From JAEZBP01 sp963832725 (GTDB taxonomy: Bacteria; Myxococcota_A; Polyangia; Polyangiales; Sandaracinaceae), in NCBI GenBank assembly GCA_963832725.1, contig CAWHVG010000001.1:62001-126000 (forward strand): 64,000 bases of DNA, in the 5' to 3' direction. The translations under genes and the position numbers were made by a program. Positions 38,306-48,199 of the stretch are shown here, piece after piece (the stretch's first letter is position 1; each line of letters starts with the position of its first letter). The notes below the pieces were generated by a model. The model did not search any database and was not told where the DNA came from. It saw only the letters and a list, made by a program, of their open reading frames with translations.

Positions 38306-40030
38306 TCAGTGATGCCGGCGGCGGCGCGGCTCTTCGTGCCGCTCTTCCTCGGCGGGCGGCGTGGCGCCGGCCGTGGTCACGGTGAACTCTTCGTTGGAGT
38401 CGGCCGCCCCCTGCAGGCGCACCAGCACGCGGAAGCGGGCGGTGTGCGCGCCCTCGGGCACCACCACCTGGAGCTCGGTCTCGCTGGCCCGCCGGAGCTC
38501 GGCGCGCAGCACGCCGAGGCGCACGTCGATGAGACCCTGCCGGGTGCCGAAGTTCTGGCCGTGGAGGGTCACGACCGTGCCCGGCGGGCCCGAGGCGGGC
38601 TCGAAGCTGGCCACGCTCGGCGCGCGGGTGACGACGAAGGGCTGCGTGGTGCGCGCCTCACCGGCGTTCGCGACCGCCACGCTCAGCGGGCCGCTGGCGA
38701 GTCCGTCCGGGATGCGGACCGAGAGCGAGTCGGCCGCCGCTTGCACGACTTCGAGCGCGTGACCGGAGATCGTGACCGTGTTGCCGGCCGGCTCCGCCGC
38801 GAAGCCCGCGCCCTGGATGGTCACGAGCTGGCCCGCGCCGCCGCTCCGCGGCTCGAACGAGGCGATGGACACCGGCACCAGCACGGTGAAGGGCTGGCGC
38901 GTGTGCGCCGGGCCCAGGGTGGCCGCCGTCACATCGATCGGGCCGCTGGCCGCGCCCTGTGGGATCTCCACCACCAGCCGATCCTCGGCGATGTCGCGGA
39001 CCGGCAGCGCGGTCTCCCCGATGACCGCGGTCACCTGCCGCACGTCGGTGCCGAAGTGCTCGCCGGTCAGCGTCACGCGCGTGCCCGGCGCGCCGGACGA
39101 GGGCTCCATGCCGGCGATGGCCGGCGGATAGCGGACGTCGAACTCGGTCCCGCTGTAGGCCCGGCCGCCGCCGCGCACGTCGACCAGGAAGCGGCCTCGC
39201 TCGGCGCGCCGCGGGATCTCCACCTCGAGCTCCGTCTCGCTGGCCCGGCGGACCCGCGCCCGCCGCTCGCCGACGTAGACGCGGTTGCGTGCCGCGGCGC
39301 GCGAGAAGCCGGTGCCGCGGAGAGTCACCCGGCTGCCGGGCGGGCCGAGCGCCGGCTCGAAGCTCGCGATGGCCGTGCCCACCTCCGGCGTGAAGGTCTC
39401 TTCGCTCTCCACCGAGCCCGCCCCGCTGACCTCGACCCGGAAGTGCGCCTCCGTCGGCTCGCCGGGCACGATCACGGTCAGCGTGGTGGGCGTGGCGCTG
39501 CGGACGACCACCGGCTGCGCGCCCAGGTACACCTGATTGTCCGTCAGGCGGGGCGAGAAGTTGTCGCCGCGGATCTCCACCTCGCTGCCCGGCGGCCCCG
39601 CGCTCGGCGAGATGGCGTTGATGACCGGCGTCGGGCCGCTCCGGCTGACCCGGAAGCGCGGGCCGCGCACATTGCCGCGGTCGGTTCGGATCTCGATGTT
39701 CCCGCTCGCCGCCCCGTTGGGGATGCGGACCGACCACCGGCTGGGCATCCGGCCGGTGATCTCGAGCTCCGTCTCGCCGAGCCACACCGTCTGCCGCGGA
39801 TCGAAATGCCGGCCGACCATGCTCACCTCGGTGCCGGGCGGACCGGAGCTCGGCTCGAGCCGCTGCACCACGGGCAGCGGCCGGTGCACCTGAGCCGCCG
39901 CGGTCGAAGCGAGCGAGAGCGCCAAGCTGGCGAGCGCCAAGCTGGCGAGCCCCAAGCTGGCGAGCCCCAAGCTGGCGAGCCCCAAGCTGGCGAGCACACG
40001 GGCGAGCAGAGAAGACGTGACGAGACGCAT
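38306..40030 (-). CDS. Secreted protein with six IPT/TIG domains
   Basis: 574 residues, GGAGG 6 bases before ATG 40030. The signal peptide has an unusually long core of repeated LASLG units. The mature protein is six tandem immunoglobulin-like IPT/TIG domains of about 85 residues, each opening with a 'P.SGPPGT.V...G..F' strand (EPSSGPPGTEVSMVGRHF; SPSAGPPGSEVEIRGDNF; EPALGPPGSRVTLRGTGF; EPSSGAPGTRVTLTGEHF; EPRSGGAGQLVTIQGAGF; EPASGPPGTVVTLHGQNF). The C-terminus is His/Arg/Glu-rich. Likely a cell-surface or periplasmic binding/adhesion protein; ligand unknown. Confidence 0.82.
   Translation of the reverse strand: MRLVTSSLLARVLASLGLASLGLASLGLASLALASLALSLASTAAAQVHRPLPVVQRLEPSSGPPGTEVSMVGRHFDPRQTVWLGETELEITGRMPSRWSVRIPNGAASGNIEIRTDRGNVRGPRFRVSRSGPTPVINAISPSAGPPGSEVEIRGDNFSPRLTDNQVYLGAQPVVVRSATPTTLTVIVPGEPTEAHFRVEVSGAGSVESEETFTPEVGTAIASFEPALGPPGSRVTLRGTGFSRAAARNRVYVGERRARVRRASETELEVEIPRRAERGRFLVDVRGGGRAYSGTEFDVRYPPAIAGMEPSSGAPGTRVTLTGEHFGTDVRQVTAVIGETALPVRDIAEDRLVVEIPQGAASGPIDVTAATLGPAHTRQPFTVLVPVSIASFEPRSGGAGQLVTIQGAGFAAEPAGNTVTISGHALEVVQAAADSLSVRIPDGLASGPLSVAVANAGEARTTQPFVVTRAPSVASFEPASGPPGTVVTLHGQNFGTRQGLIDVRLGVLRAELRRASETELQVVVPEGAHTARFRVLVRLQGAADSNEEFTVTTAGATPPAEEERHEEPRRRRHH
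39918..40000 (-). repeat. In-frame 15-bp tandem repeat in a signal peptide
   Basis: Five near-identical copies of a 15-bp unit (plus strand GCCAAGCTGGCGAGC) lie inside the signal-peptide core of the IPT protein, encoding LASLG/LASLA. Copy-number change would lengthen or shorten the hydrophobic core by five residues without changing frame. Confidence 0.85.
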
Positions 40031-40301
40031 CGAGAGCCTCCGAAATGGCCGCCGGCGCGGGGCGCCGAGCGACAGAACCGCGACCGGGCGGGCCGAGTCT
40101 ACGCACCTGAACCCACATGCGCCACGCCCGCCCCGCCGAGCGCAGACGGCCTCGCCCCGCGCTGGATTCACGCCCCTTTCGCGTCGCCCCGACGCGGGAA
40201 AGGGCGGCCGTCACGGCGGCAGCCCGTCGAGCGCACGACTCGCGCGCCACTCCAACCTCGAGCGCGCGCCCAACCCCCGCCGGAGCCGACCGCTGCAACC
40301 G

Positions 40302-40458
40302 ACCGCTCGCCTGCGCCTCCCTATCTCGCCGGACACCGCGACGGCGCTCGGAACATCACCCCGACCCTCCGGTGAGGCTTCCGACCGCTGGCCTGCGCCG
40401 CCCTACCGATGTCGCGGGACGCCGCGAGCGCGCTCAGAACATCACCCCGACCATGCCG
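40302..40458 (-). repeat. Duplicated 3' end of the barrel-protein gene
   Basis: About 70 bp covering the last 8 codons, the stop and about 45 bp beyond it (40387-40458) is repeated at 40305-40373 immediately downstream on the gene's strand. Shared words: GAACATCACCCCGACC and CTGCGCC.CCCTA. Confidence 0.8.
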
Positions 40459-41312
40459 GTCAGGTTGAGGAAGTTCCCGCCGCCGATGAACGAGTAGCCG
40501 CCGGTGATGCCCACCTGGAGCACCCGCCAGAGGAGCAGCCGGACGTCCAGGTCCGCGTGGAGATCGAACTGCACACCGAGGAAGCCGAACGCGATGCCCG
40601 GCTGGATGTGGACGGCCCCCTCGCACTTCACGTCGCGTTCGTCGCAGAAGTACGCGCCCCAGCCGACCCGCGGGCCGACCTCCATCGCGATCTGCGAGTT
40701 GAAGTTGAAGATCTGCGCGGCGCCGGCACCGAAGAGGAAGCCGCCGAGCTCCGGGAGCCGCGCCTCGAAGCGCTCCTCGATGCGCGCGAAGTTCAGCCCC
40801 GTCGCCGTCCCCGGGGCCAGCCAGTGCGTGACCCCGCCCGAGACCGCCAGCAAGTAAGGCGGCGCACTCTCCGGCTCCTGCCCCGGGAGGGGGCTGCCGA
40901 TGTTCTGCTGGTTGCGGAGATCGCCGGGGATCAGGAAGGGCGTGTCGTTGGGAAGCCGGCCCGAGCCCTGCTGGGGCCGGTTCGCGGCGGGATCGTGCTC
41001 CGCCGCGCGCGGCGGACGCCCGCCGACCGAAGGCAGGATGGGCAGCGCCTGGCGCTCCTCCGTTTCGTCGCCGCCTTCTTCCTCCCGTTCGCGCTCGAGC
41101 TCCTCCTCCACCTGCGCCTCGAGGAGCGACTCCTGCTCCAGGTCCGGCGGCGGCGGAGGCGCTTCCGGCTGCTCCGGCTCCGCGTCGCCCGATGGCGGCG
41201 GCACGGCCTCGCCCGGCGTCTCCGTTCCGTCCTGCGCGGACGCCACCGAGGCGAGCCCGGCGCACGCGAAGAGCGCACCGGCGAGCGCCCGAGCGATGAA
41301 CCTCGTGGTCAT
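40434..41312 (-). CDS. Probable outer-membrane beta-barrel protein
   Basis: 292 residues from ATG 41312 with signal peptide FIARALAGALFACAGLASVASAQ. An N-terminal Pro/Glu-rich linker (residues 25-75, including a short coiled coil EAQVEEELEREREEEG) is followed by an alternating-residue beta region (LLAVSGGVTHWLAPGTATGLNFAR...LGGFLFGAGAAQIFNFNSQIAMEVGPRVGWGAYF...IQPGIAFGFLGVQFDLHADLDV). It ends in GMVGVMF; a terminal aromatic is typical of barrels recognised by BamA. Function unknown; two Cys in CDERDVKCEG may form a loop disulphide. Confidence 0.7.
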   Translation of the reverse strand: MTTRFIARALAGALFACAGLASVASAQDGTETPGEAVPPPSGDAEPEQPEAPPPPPDLEQESLLEAQVEEELEREREEEGGDETEERQALPILPSVGGRPPRAAEHDPAANRPQQGSGRLPNDTPFLIPGDLRNQQNIGSPLPGQEPESAPPYLLAVSGGVTHWLAPGTATGLNFARIEERFEARLPELGGFLFGAGAAQIFNFNSQIAMEVGPRVGWGAYFCDERDVKCEGAVHIQPGIAFGFLGVQFDLHADLDVRLLLWRVLQVGITGGYSFIGGGNFLNLTGMVGVMF

Positions 41313-41500
41313 GGCCCGACCAGTGTGGGCCCGGGAATCGCAGACGGCACGCAGCCCCGTGAGAGAGCCCCGTGATGAGATCGCGCAGCCCCGCCCGCCT
41401 CCAGGGCTGTCGACGAATCGGACCGAGCCCCGCCATCGAATCGGACCGAGGCGCAGAGGCGGCGTGACGAGTCGCCGCGATCGCACGGCGACGAGCGCCG

Positions 41501-41557
41501 CGGATGGGGCCGGATCGGCAGTGGGGCGACGGGAGATTCGTCGACAGGCCCTCAGCC
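41501..41557 (-). repeat. Dispersed gene-end repeat, copy A
   Basis: About 57 bp shared with 48143-48199 (common words CCGGATCGGC, GGGGCGACGGGAG.TTCGTC). Each copy includes the stop codon of a minus-strand gene, here the haloperoxidase-like hydrolase. Confidence 0.75.
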
Positions 41558-42416
41558 CGGATGCGCGGCCTGCTCCCGCGCCGGCGTCACGCGCTTGGAC
41601 TCCAGGAAGCCCAGAAGATCCGTGTTCAGCGCGACGGCGTGGGTCGTGGCCAGCCCGTGCGGCGCGCCCGGGTAGACCAGCAGCTTGGCGTCCTTCACCA
41701 GCTCCGCCGTCCGGCGCGCCGACGCGTCGATGGGCACGATCTGATCGTCGTCGCCGTGCACGATCAGCGTCGGCACGTCAATCCGGCGCAGGTCCTCCGT
41801 GAAGTCCGTCTCCGAGAACTCCGCGATGCAGTCGTACGCGCCCTTGATGCTCGCCTGCATGCCTTGCCACCAGAACCACTCGACGATGCCCGGCGACACC
41901 TCCGCGCCTTCGCGGTTGAAGCCGTAGAAAGGCAGCGCCAGGTCGCGGAAGTACTGCGCGCGGTTGTCGCGGGTCCGGACGCGGATGTCGTCGAAGACCT
42001 CCATCGGCGTGCCCTTCGGGTTGGCTGGCGTCTTCAACATCAGCGGTGGCACCGCCGAGATGAGCACCAGCTTCGACACCCGCGCGCTGCCGTGCAGGCC
42101 GATGTAGCGCGCCACCTCGCCGCCGCCGGTCGAGTGACCCACCAGCACGATGTCGTTCAGGTCCAACGCCTCAATCAGCTCGGCGAGGTCGTCGGCGTAG
42201 GTGTCCATGTCGTTTCCGGTCCAGGTCTGCGCCGAGCGACCGTGGCCCCTCCGATCGTGCGCGATGACCCGGTAGCCCTGCTCGCCGAGAAAGAGCATCT
42301 GCGCGTCCCACGCGTCGGCCGTCAGCGGCCACCCGTGCGAGAAGACGACCGGCTGCCCCGTCCCCCAGTCCTTGTAGAAGGAGATCGACTCCGTCTCGGT
42401 TCGTGAACGTGCTCAT
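41552..42416 (-). CDS. Alpha/beta hydrolase, non-heme haloperoxidase/arylesterase type, frameshifted
   Basis: ATG 42416 overlaps the stop of the upstream hydrolase gene (ATGA), so the two are translationally coupled. After removal of one base near 42398 the N-terminus reads MSTFTTETESISFYKDWGTG followed by QPVVFSHGWPLTADAWDAQM, typical of cofactor-free chloroperoxidases and aryl esterases. Catalytic triad: Ser in VGHSTGGGE, Asp in IVHGDDDQIVP, His in APHGLATTH. Total about 287 residues. Substrate unknown; perhydrolase or esterase activity is the usual biochemistry. Confidence 0.85.
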
Positions 42417-43313
42417 GCCCTCGGCTCCGGTTGAAAGGTCTCGTCCTCGCGCGGCGCCCGGCGGCTCGCCGGGCCGTGCCGGCGGACGAAGTCGAGCGCC
42501 ACGTCCGCGACCTCCCGCCAGCCGCCGTCGAAGACCAGCGAGTGCCCGCGCCCCTCGATCTTCTGAATCTCGGTCACGCCGGGGTTCCGCGTCTGGCGCT
42601 TGAAGGACGCGTTCGCGATGGCCCACGGCACCGTGTGATCGTCGTCGCCGGAGATGATGAGGAGCGGGCCGCGCTCGGGGTTCTCGACGTCGACGCGCGC
42701 GTCCGTCTGCGGGTCCAGGTTGGCCGTCGCGGCTTGGAAGAGCGGCCGGCCCGCGCCCGGCACGTGGAATCGCTCGTAGAGAATCCTTGGCCTCGTCCTC
42801 CCCCACCGCGTTGGCGAACGCGTAGCGAAACTGCGGGAACGTGAGCTCGACCGCGCGGCCGAAGTTGGCCGGATTGCCGAGCACCGGGAACGCCGCGCGC
42901 AACGCCGAGAACGGCAGCGGGAGCACGCCGCGAAAGGGCGCGGGATCGATCGCCACGGTGACCGCCGCGAGCCCCATCCCGGCGAGCTTCTGGGCGATCA
43001 GCCCGCCGAACGAGTGCCCGACGAGGGCGGGCGGCGCGGGCAGCTCGCCGATGATGTCCGCGAAGTGATCGGTGATCTCCTGCACGCGCTTGTTGGCGAG
43101 GAGCTCCGGCCGCGCCCTCGCCTGCTCCACCGTCTCCGGATCGTCGGGCCAGCCCGGCGCCAGCGTGGCGTAGCCCGCGTCCTCGAAGAGCCGGCGCCAG
43201 CAATCCCAGCTCGACGGCAGCAGCCAGAGCCCGTGCACGAACACCGCGACGGGCCGTCCGGCCTCCTGCGCGTGCTGCAAGTCCTCGTGCTCTCGCGGTG
43301 AAAGCGTCCGCAT
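42413..43313 (-). CDS. Alpha/beta hydrolase, frameshifted
   Basis: ATG 43313 opens MRTLSPREHEDLQHAQEAGR, then VAVFVHGLWLLPSSWDCWRRLFEDAGY (oxyanion motif HGLW). Nucleophile Ser is in LVGHSFGGLIAQKLAG. After a one-base correction near 42783 (AAG-G-ATT) the protein continues ILYERFHVPGAGRPLF and shows LLIISGDDDHTVPW (acid) and IEGRGHSLVFDGGW (His). About 299 residues. Probable esterase or lipase-like enzyme, co-transcribed with the next hydrolase. Confidence 0.8.
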
Positions 43314-43530
43314 CGTTCCCTCCGCATCGAGGAGAGCGCATCCCCCGTGCCGCGCCGCCTCGCGACGCGCGGCGCGACCCGGTCCGTGGACGAGGGGTCC
43401 ACACGTGGCGACGTGCCGCCCCCGAGCCTGGCCCTCAATCTCATCAAAGCAGACGGAAGCGCTCCGTCCTCGTGTACAACCGAGCACTTCGACTGCCGGT
43501 CACGGCCCCAGCTCTCCCTCGGACTCCTCC

Positions 43531-44419
43531 ATGCTGCTCGAGACTCGAATCCCCGTCCGCTACATCGTCGGCACCGGCTGGCGAGACCTGGTCGCCACGT
43601 TCGTCATCGCCGGGGTCGGCGAAGGGCTCGTCTATTTCGACCGGCCCTACCTGCCGGACATCCCCACCGGGATCCCCGCGTTCCTGGGCACGGCGATCGC
43701 GCTGCTCCTCTCGTTCAAGCTCAACCAGAGCTACGACCGCTGGTGGGAGGCGCGGAAGATCTGGGGCGCCATCGTCAACGACTCCCGGACGCTGGTGCGC
43801 CAGCTCCTGAGCTTCGCGGAGAGCGGCGAGACGGAGCGCAGGATGGGCCACAGGCAGATCGCCTGGTGCTACGCCCTGGGCCAGAAGCTGCGCGGGCTCG
43901 ACTGGCGTGTGGGCGCCGCCGGCCACCTCTCGGACGACGACGTCGCCGAGACCGCCCGACACGCGAACCCGCCCTTGGCGCTCCTCCAGCAGCAGGCGCG
44001 GGACCTTTCCGTCCTCGCCGAGGATGGACGACTGACCGACTACCAGCGCGTCGCCATCGACGCCACGCTCTCTCGCCTCACCGACTCCATGGGCAAAGCG
44101 GAGCGCATCAAGAGCACGGTCTTTCCCCGGACGTACCGGGAATTCCTGCACATGTTCATCTACGTCTTCGTCGTGGTCCTCTCGCTCTCCTTGGCGGAGG
44201 TGGAGGGCCTCTGGGGCATCACGGTCACCATCATCATCGGCGGCCCCTTGTTCCTCCTGAAGAACGCGGCGGTCGAAATGCAGGATCCCTTCTCGAACCG
44301 GCCCACCGACACGGCCGTCACGGCCATCGCGCGGACGATCGAGAATCAACCTGCTCCAGCTCCTCGACGAGAAGCCCGTCCCCGAGCCGCTCCCGTCCGA
44401 CGGCTTCTACCTCATGTGA
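43531..44419 (+). CDS. Bestrophin-family (UPF0187) membrane protein, frameshifted at the end
   Basis: About 296 residues. ATG 43531 opens MLLETRIPVRYIVGTGWRDL. The bestrophin/YneE pattern is visible: FLGTAIALLLSFKLNQSYDRWWEARKIWGAIVNDSRTLVRQ near residue 45-90, and a second hydrophobic block FLHMFIYVFVVVLSLSLAEVEGLWGITVTIIIGGPLFLLKNAAVEMQDPFSNRPTDTA. One extra base near 44345 (GAG-A-ATC) shifts the end; corrected, it closes EINLLQLLDEKPVPEPLPSDGFYLM. Bacterial bestrophins form pentameric ion channels, with Na+ or anion selectivity. Confidence 0.87.
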
Positions 44420-44433
44420 CGAGCCCGCGGTGG

Positions 44434-46841
44434 TCAGCGCCGCTCGGAGGCGAGCGCATCGCAGGAGCTCGCTTCGGCGCGATCCGCGGTCGGGAGGGTG
44501 AACGAGAACGTGCTCCCCGCGTCCGGCCGGCTCATCACCCAGAATCCGCCCGTGATGGGCCTCCACGATGCCCTTGGTGATGGCCAGCCCCAGCCCGGCG
44601 CCTCGGTCATCCGCCTTCTCCGATTGCCAGAAGCGATCGAACAAACGAGGCAGATCCGCTTCCGCGATGCCGCGTCCGGTGTCCTCGACGCGGACGACCA
44701 CCTCGCCGGAAAGTGCCCGCGCTCGGATCGTGATTCGACCTTCCTCGGACGTGAACTTCATCGCGTTGCCCACCAGGTTCGAGAGCGCCTGGACGACCCG
44801 ATCGCGGTCGACGCAGACCCGCGGGAGGACCGCCGGCGCGTCCACCTCGAGGACGAGCTGCCGTCGCCGCGCCTCCGACGCGTGCGTCGCCTCCACCTCG
44901 CGCAGGATCGGGCCGAGCTCCGACGGCGCCGTCGCCACCGCGAAGCCCCCCGCGTCCATCTTGGCGGCGACGAGGAGGTCTTCGATGAGCCGCTGCATGC
45001 GCTGCACCGCCCAATCGATGGTCTCGACCCCGCGCACCGCAATCGGATCGTCGGCTCGCGAGCGCACGAGCTCCGCTCCGAGCGCGACCGCGCTCAGCGG
45101 GTTGCGCAGGTCGTGGGAGACGAAGGCCAGGATCTGCTCGCGGGCTCGCACCCCGGCCTCGGCGGCGGTGCGGGCGGCTTGCTCAATCAACAACGCCCGC
45201 GCGCGCTCCTCGGCCAGCTTGATGGCGGTGACGTCTTCGGCGATGCCCACCACGCGATCGACCCCGTAGTGGTCCGGAACGGGGAAGACACGGTCGTGGA
45301 CCCAGCGGATGGACCCGTCCGGGCAGACGATGCGGAACTCCTCGTCGAAGTGCCCGCTGGTGGCCATGCGCGCGAGCGCCGCCCGTGCTCGTGGCCGGTC
45401 CTCGTCGTGCACGGCGTCCAGCCACGACAGGGGCGCGCGGTAGAGGCTCTCCACGCTGCGGCACCACACCTTCGCGTAGGCGGGATTCACGTAGTAGACC
45501 CGCTCCTCGCCCGCATTGGTCATGAACAGGACCGCGCCGATGTTCTCGGCGATCTGGCGGAACATCGCCTCCCTCTCACGCAGCTTCTCACCGACCCGCC
45601 CGCGCTCGATGGCGTCGGCCAAGACGTTGGCGACACTCTGCATGAAGTTCGCGTCGTCCCCGCTGAACGAGCGCCGCTCCCGCGTGTGCGCGCCGAGCAC
45701 CCCGTAGGGCACGTCGCCCGCGCCGTGGATGACCACGCTGATCCCGCTCGTGACCCCGTGCTCCGTCAGGAGGCTCGACCCGGTGAAGCGGGTCTCCGCC
45801 GCCAGAATCGTCCGCCACGACGGGCGCCTCGACCTTCAGCGTGTAGCCCGCTTGCGACCCCTCGCCCGCGTCGACGAGCGCGTGGCCGACCAGCCCCTCC
45901 CGCCAGCCGATGCCGACCCGCAGGAGCAGCGCGCCGCTACTCGGCCTGAGCTCGAGGACCTTCACGAACTCCACGTCGAGCCCCTCGGCGACGCGCCGCA
46001 CGGCGGCGTCCAAGAGCGGCTGCAGACCGCGCGCGCGCAGCGCCTCCTCGCCGAGCGCGGCCACCGCCGCCTGCTGCCGCAAGCGGGTGGCCAGCGCCTC
46101 GCGAGCCCCTCGCTCGGCGGTCACGTCGCCGAGGAAGAGCGAGAGCCCGTCGCCCGAGGGATAGGCGCGGATCTCGAACCAGGTCGCGAGAGGCGGATAC
46201 TCGAACTCGAAGCGCACCGGGACCTGCTCGCGCATCGCGCGGCGGTACTCCGTCTCCAGCTCGGAGCCGCGCAGATCCGGAAACGCGTCCCAGATGGTCT
46301 TGCCCACGAGCTGCATCGCGCGCTTGCCCAGCAGCTGCTCGGCGCGCGCGTTGACGAACGTGTAGCGCCACTCGCGATCGATGGAGATGAACCCGTCGGT
46401 GATCCTCGCCAGGAGCGTGCTCAGGCGCTGCCGCTCGCCCTCGGAGCGCAGGCGCAAGGCGCGCTCGCGAACGAGCACCTCTTCGAGCCGCGCGCGCAGC
46501 ACGCCGAGCGAGAGGACGATCACCGGGGCCACCAGCCCCGTGGCGACGAAGCGCTCGGTCTGCTTCATCGAGAGGCCGGTGACCGGACCGCCCAGCGAGG
46601 CATAGTGGTAGCCGTAGTACGCGAGGGCGATGACCATGCTGAGCAGGCCCCATCGGGTCCCGCCCACCAGCACCGTGTACACGGCCGGCGCGAGGAGGAT
46701 GACGCCGAGATTGACGACCGGGAGCGAGCGCTGGGTCAGCACCTCGACGATCACAATCATGCCGACCGTCATCGCGAGACCGCTCAGCACCCACCAGAAC
46801 GAACGCCTTTCCCGCGTCCGTCGAGCCCATCGTTCATCCAT
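44434..46841 (-). CDS. Membrane sensor histidine kinase with PAS and GAF domains, frameshifted
   Basis: ATG 46841. Order: several membrane spans (WVLSGLAMTVGMIVIVEVL; LPVVNLGVILLAPAVYTVLVGG; residues about 15-130), PAS domain (LLARITDGFISIDREWRYTFVNARAEQLLGK), GAF domain (RLRQQAAVAALGEEALRARGLQPLLDAAV...), second PAS with PAC (AENIGAVLFMTNAGEERVYYVNPAYAKVW), HisKA with FVSHDLRNPLSAV, and HATPase (LSNLVGNAMKFT; VEDTGRGIAEADL; GAGLGLAI). Breaks near 45808 (GAC-G-ATT) and 44556 (CGG-A-TTC) are each cured by removing one base. No response regulator gene is adjacent; it ends convergent with the bestrophin gene. Confidence 0.87.
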
Positions 46842-47246
46842 CGGATCCCCGCGGAAGCGCAACTCATAACCGAGCACGGTCAACGAGGAGCGCGATCCAG
46901 GCGCCCATCGCCTGAGCCCGCGCGAGACGCGGAAGCGGAGAAGCCCGCACGAGCCACCGAGCAGCCAGCGAAGCGCGGACGCGGCGCGCTCCCTCATCGG
47001 CAATGCGCTGCAACGAACGCACCGCGCCCCGCCTTTCGGACGCGAGGCTCCGAGCGCGGCGCCGTGCCCCTCCTGCGTCGTTCAGGGCGCCACACTCGGC
47101 GCGAGCCGCGCGGACGGCGAGCCGAGCTCCGGGCCTGCACGGCGTGAGCACGGGGCGGCTCATCCGAGCGGAACCCGTTCGCGACGCCGCTCGCTCTCGA
47201 TGGGCAGGCGGGTGTCGACCCACTCGCCGGCGGCGCCGCTCGCCGC
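46842..47246. other. No gene seen
   Basis: 405 bp upstream of the histidine kinase and downstream of the lipoprotein at 47247. Only Arg/Ala-rich chance frames occur. It presumably contains the kinase promoter; no motif stands out. Confidence 0.4.
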
Positions 47247-47891
47247 CTACCTCCGACCGCTCTCCATCGCGCGCAGGCTCCAGAGCGGCTCGCCCTCGCT
47301 GCCGTCGAGCCGAACCTCGCCGTAGGCATGGCCCCACACGAAGTCGGGGCACTCGCAGATCACCGCCGTGGCCGGGCTCCCCTCGCAGGTGGTCCGGGCG
47401 CGCACGCATCGGCAGGCGTAGGTCTCGCTGCCCACCGTGATGTCGCGCGCCTCGGGCTCCGGCGCCTCCTCGAACGCACCACAGGGCGGCAGCGTCCAGC
47501 CGTAGAGCCGCACCAGCTCGCGGCCGTCGTGGGCGTCGAGCGCGTGACGCTCGCCGTCCACCACCTCGATGAGCTCGTCGACCGCGTTGTTCTCGCGGTT
47601 CTCCTCCGTGTCCGTGACGACCTGGATCCAGCGGCGCTGCTGCCCGCCGCGCGTGGCCGTCACGTCGATGGCCAAGCGCAGCCCGTCGACCGCGGTCACC
47701 GTCTCCTCCAGGATCACCGGCTCGGGCGAGTACGTGCCCTCGTAGCGGTAGATCACGAACCCGCCCTGCCGGTGCCGGCTCGGGGACGCCGTCGAATCGT
47801 GTCGCGCCGACGCCGCCCCCTGCCGAGCCCCCGGCTGGGCCGCCCCGCAGGCCGTCAAGAGAACGAGCGCGATGGACCAGCTTCCCCGCAT
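47247..47891 (-). CDS. Lipoprotein of unknown function
   Basis: 214 residues from ATG 47891, with signal MRGSWSIALVLLTACG (lipobox LTAC). The mature part has a beta-rich domain (GFVIYRYEGTYSPEPVILEETVTAVDGLRLAIDVTATRGGQQRRWIQVVTD) and a C-terminal Cys-containing part (CRCVRARTTCEG..AVICECPDFVWGHAYGEVRLD), which probably forms disulphides outside the cytoplasm. No defined family recognised; the strand pattern resembles DUF-type beta-sandwich lipoproteins of Myxococcota. Confidence 0.65.
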   Translation of the reverse strand: MRGSWSIALVLLTACGAAQPGARQGAASARHDSTASPSRHRQGGFVIYRYEGTYSPEPVILEETVTAVDGLRLAIDVTATRGGQQRRWIQVVTDTEENRENNAVDELIEVVDGERHALDAHDGRELVRLYGWTLPPCGAFEEAPEPEARDITVGSETYACRCVRARTTCEGSPATAVICECPDFVWGHAYGEVRLDGSEGEPLWSLRAMESGRR

Positions 47892-47977
47892 GCCCGCCAA
47901 GGTGGCAGCCGCACATGGAGGTGTCGACCTCGCGCTCGGAAGGGCGTCTCGGCCGAGCCACTGCGCGGAGAGCGAGC

Positions 47978-48009
47978 GCCCCTTTTTGGGGCACTCCTGA
48001 CGTAGGAGT
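47978..48009. promoter_or_regulatory. Two abutting hairpins upstream of a lipoprotein gene
   Basis: GCCCC-TTTTT-GGGGC (47978-47992) is followed with no gap by ACTCCT-GACGT-AGGAGT (47993-48009). On the minus strand these lie about 90-120 bp before the lipoprotein start at 47891 and downstream of the regulator gene. They could be a terminator or a leader structure. Confidence 0.4.
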
Positions 48010-48142
48010 GGGTCGCCAGAGCCGCAGCGCGCGCCTCTCGCATGGCCCGAGCTGGTGCTCGCGTTCCGGCTTCGCGGGTGCGGCCACCTCGTCGAGCAGG
48101 ACGAAGCGCGGGCGATTGCACGGCAACCCGGGACAACGCGGC

Positions 48143-48199
48143 GGGATGGGTCCGGATCGGCCGCGGGGCGACGGGAGGTTCGTCTCCAGACCTTCAGCC
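48143..48199 (-). repeat. Dispersed gene-end repeat, copy B
   Basis: Matches 41501-41557 over about 57 bp and again contains the stop codon of a minus-strand gene, here the MalT/AfsR-like regulator. Confidence 0.75.
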
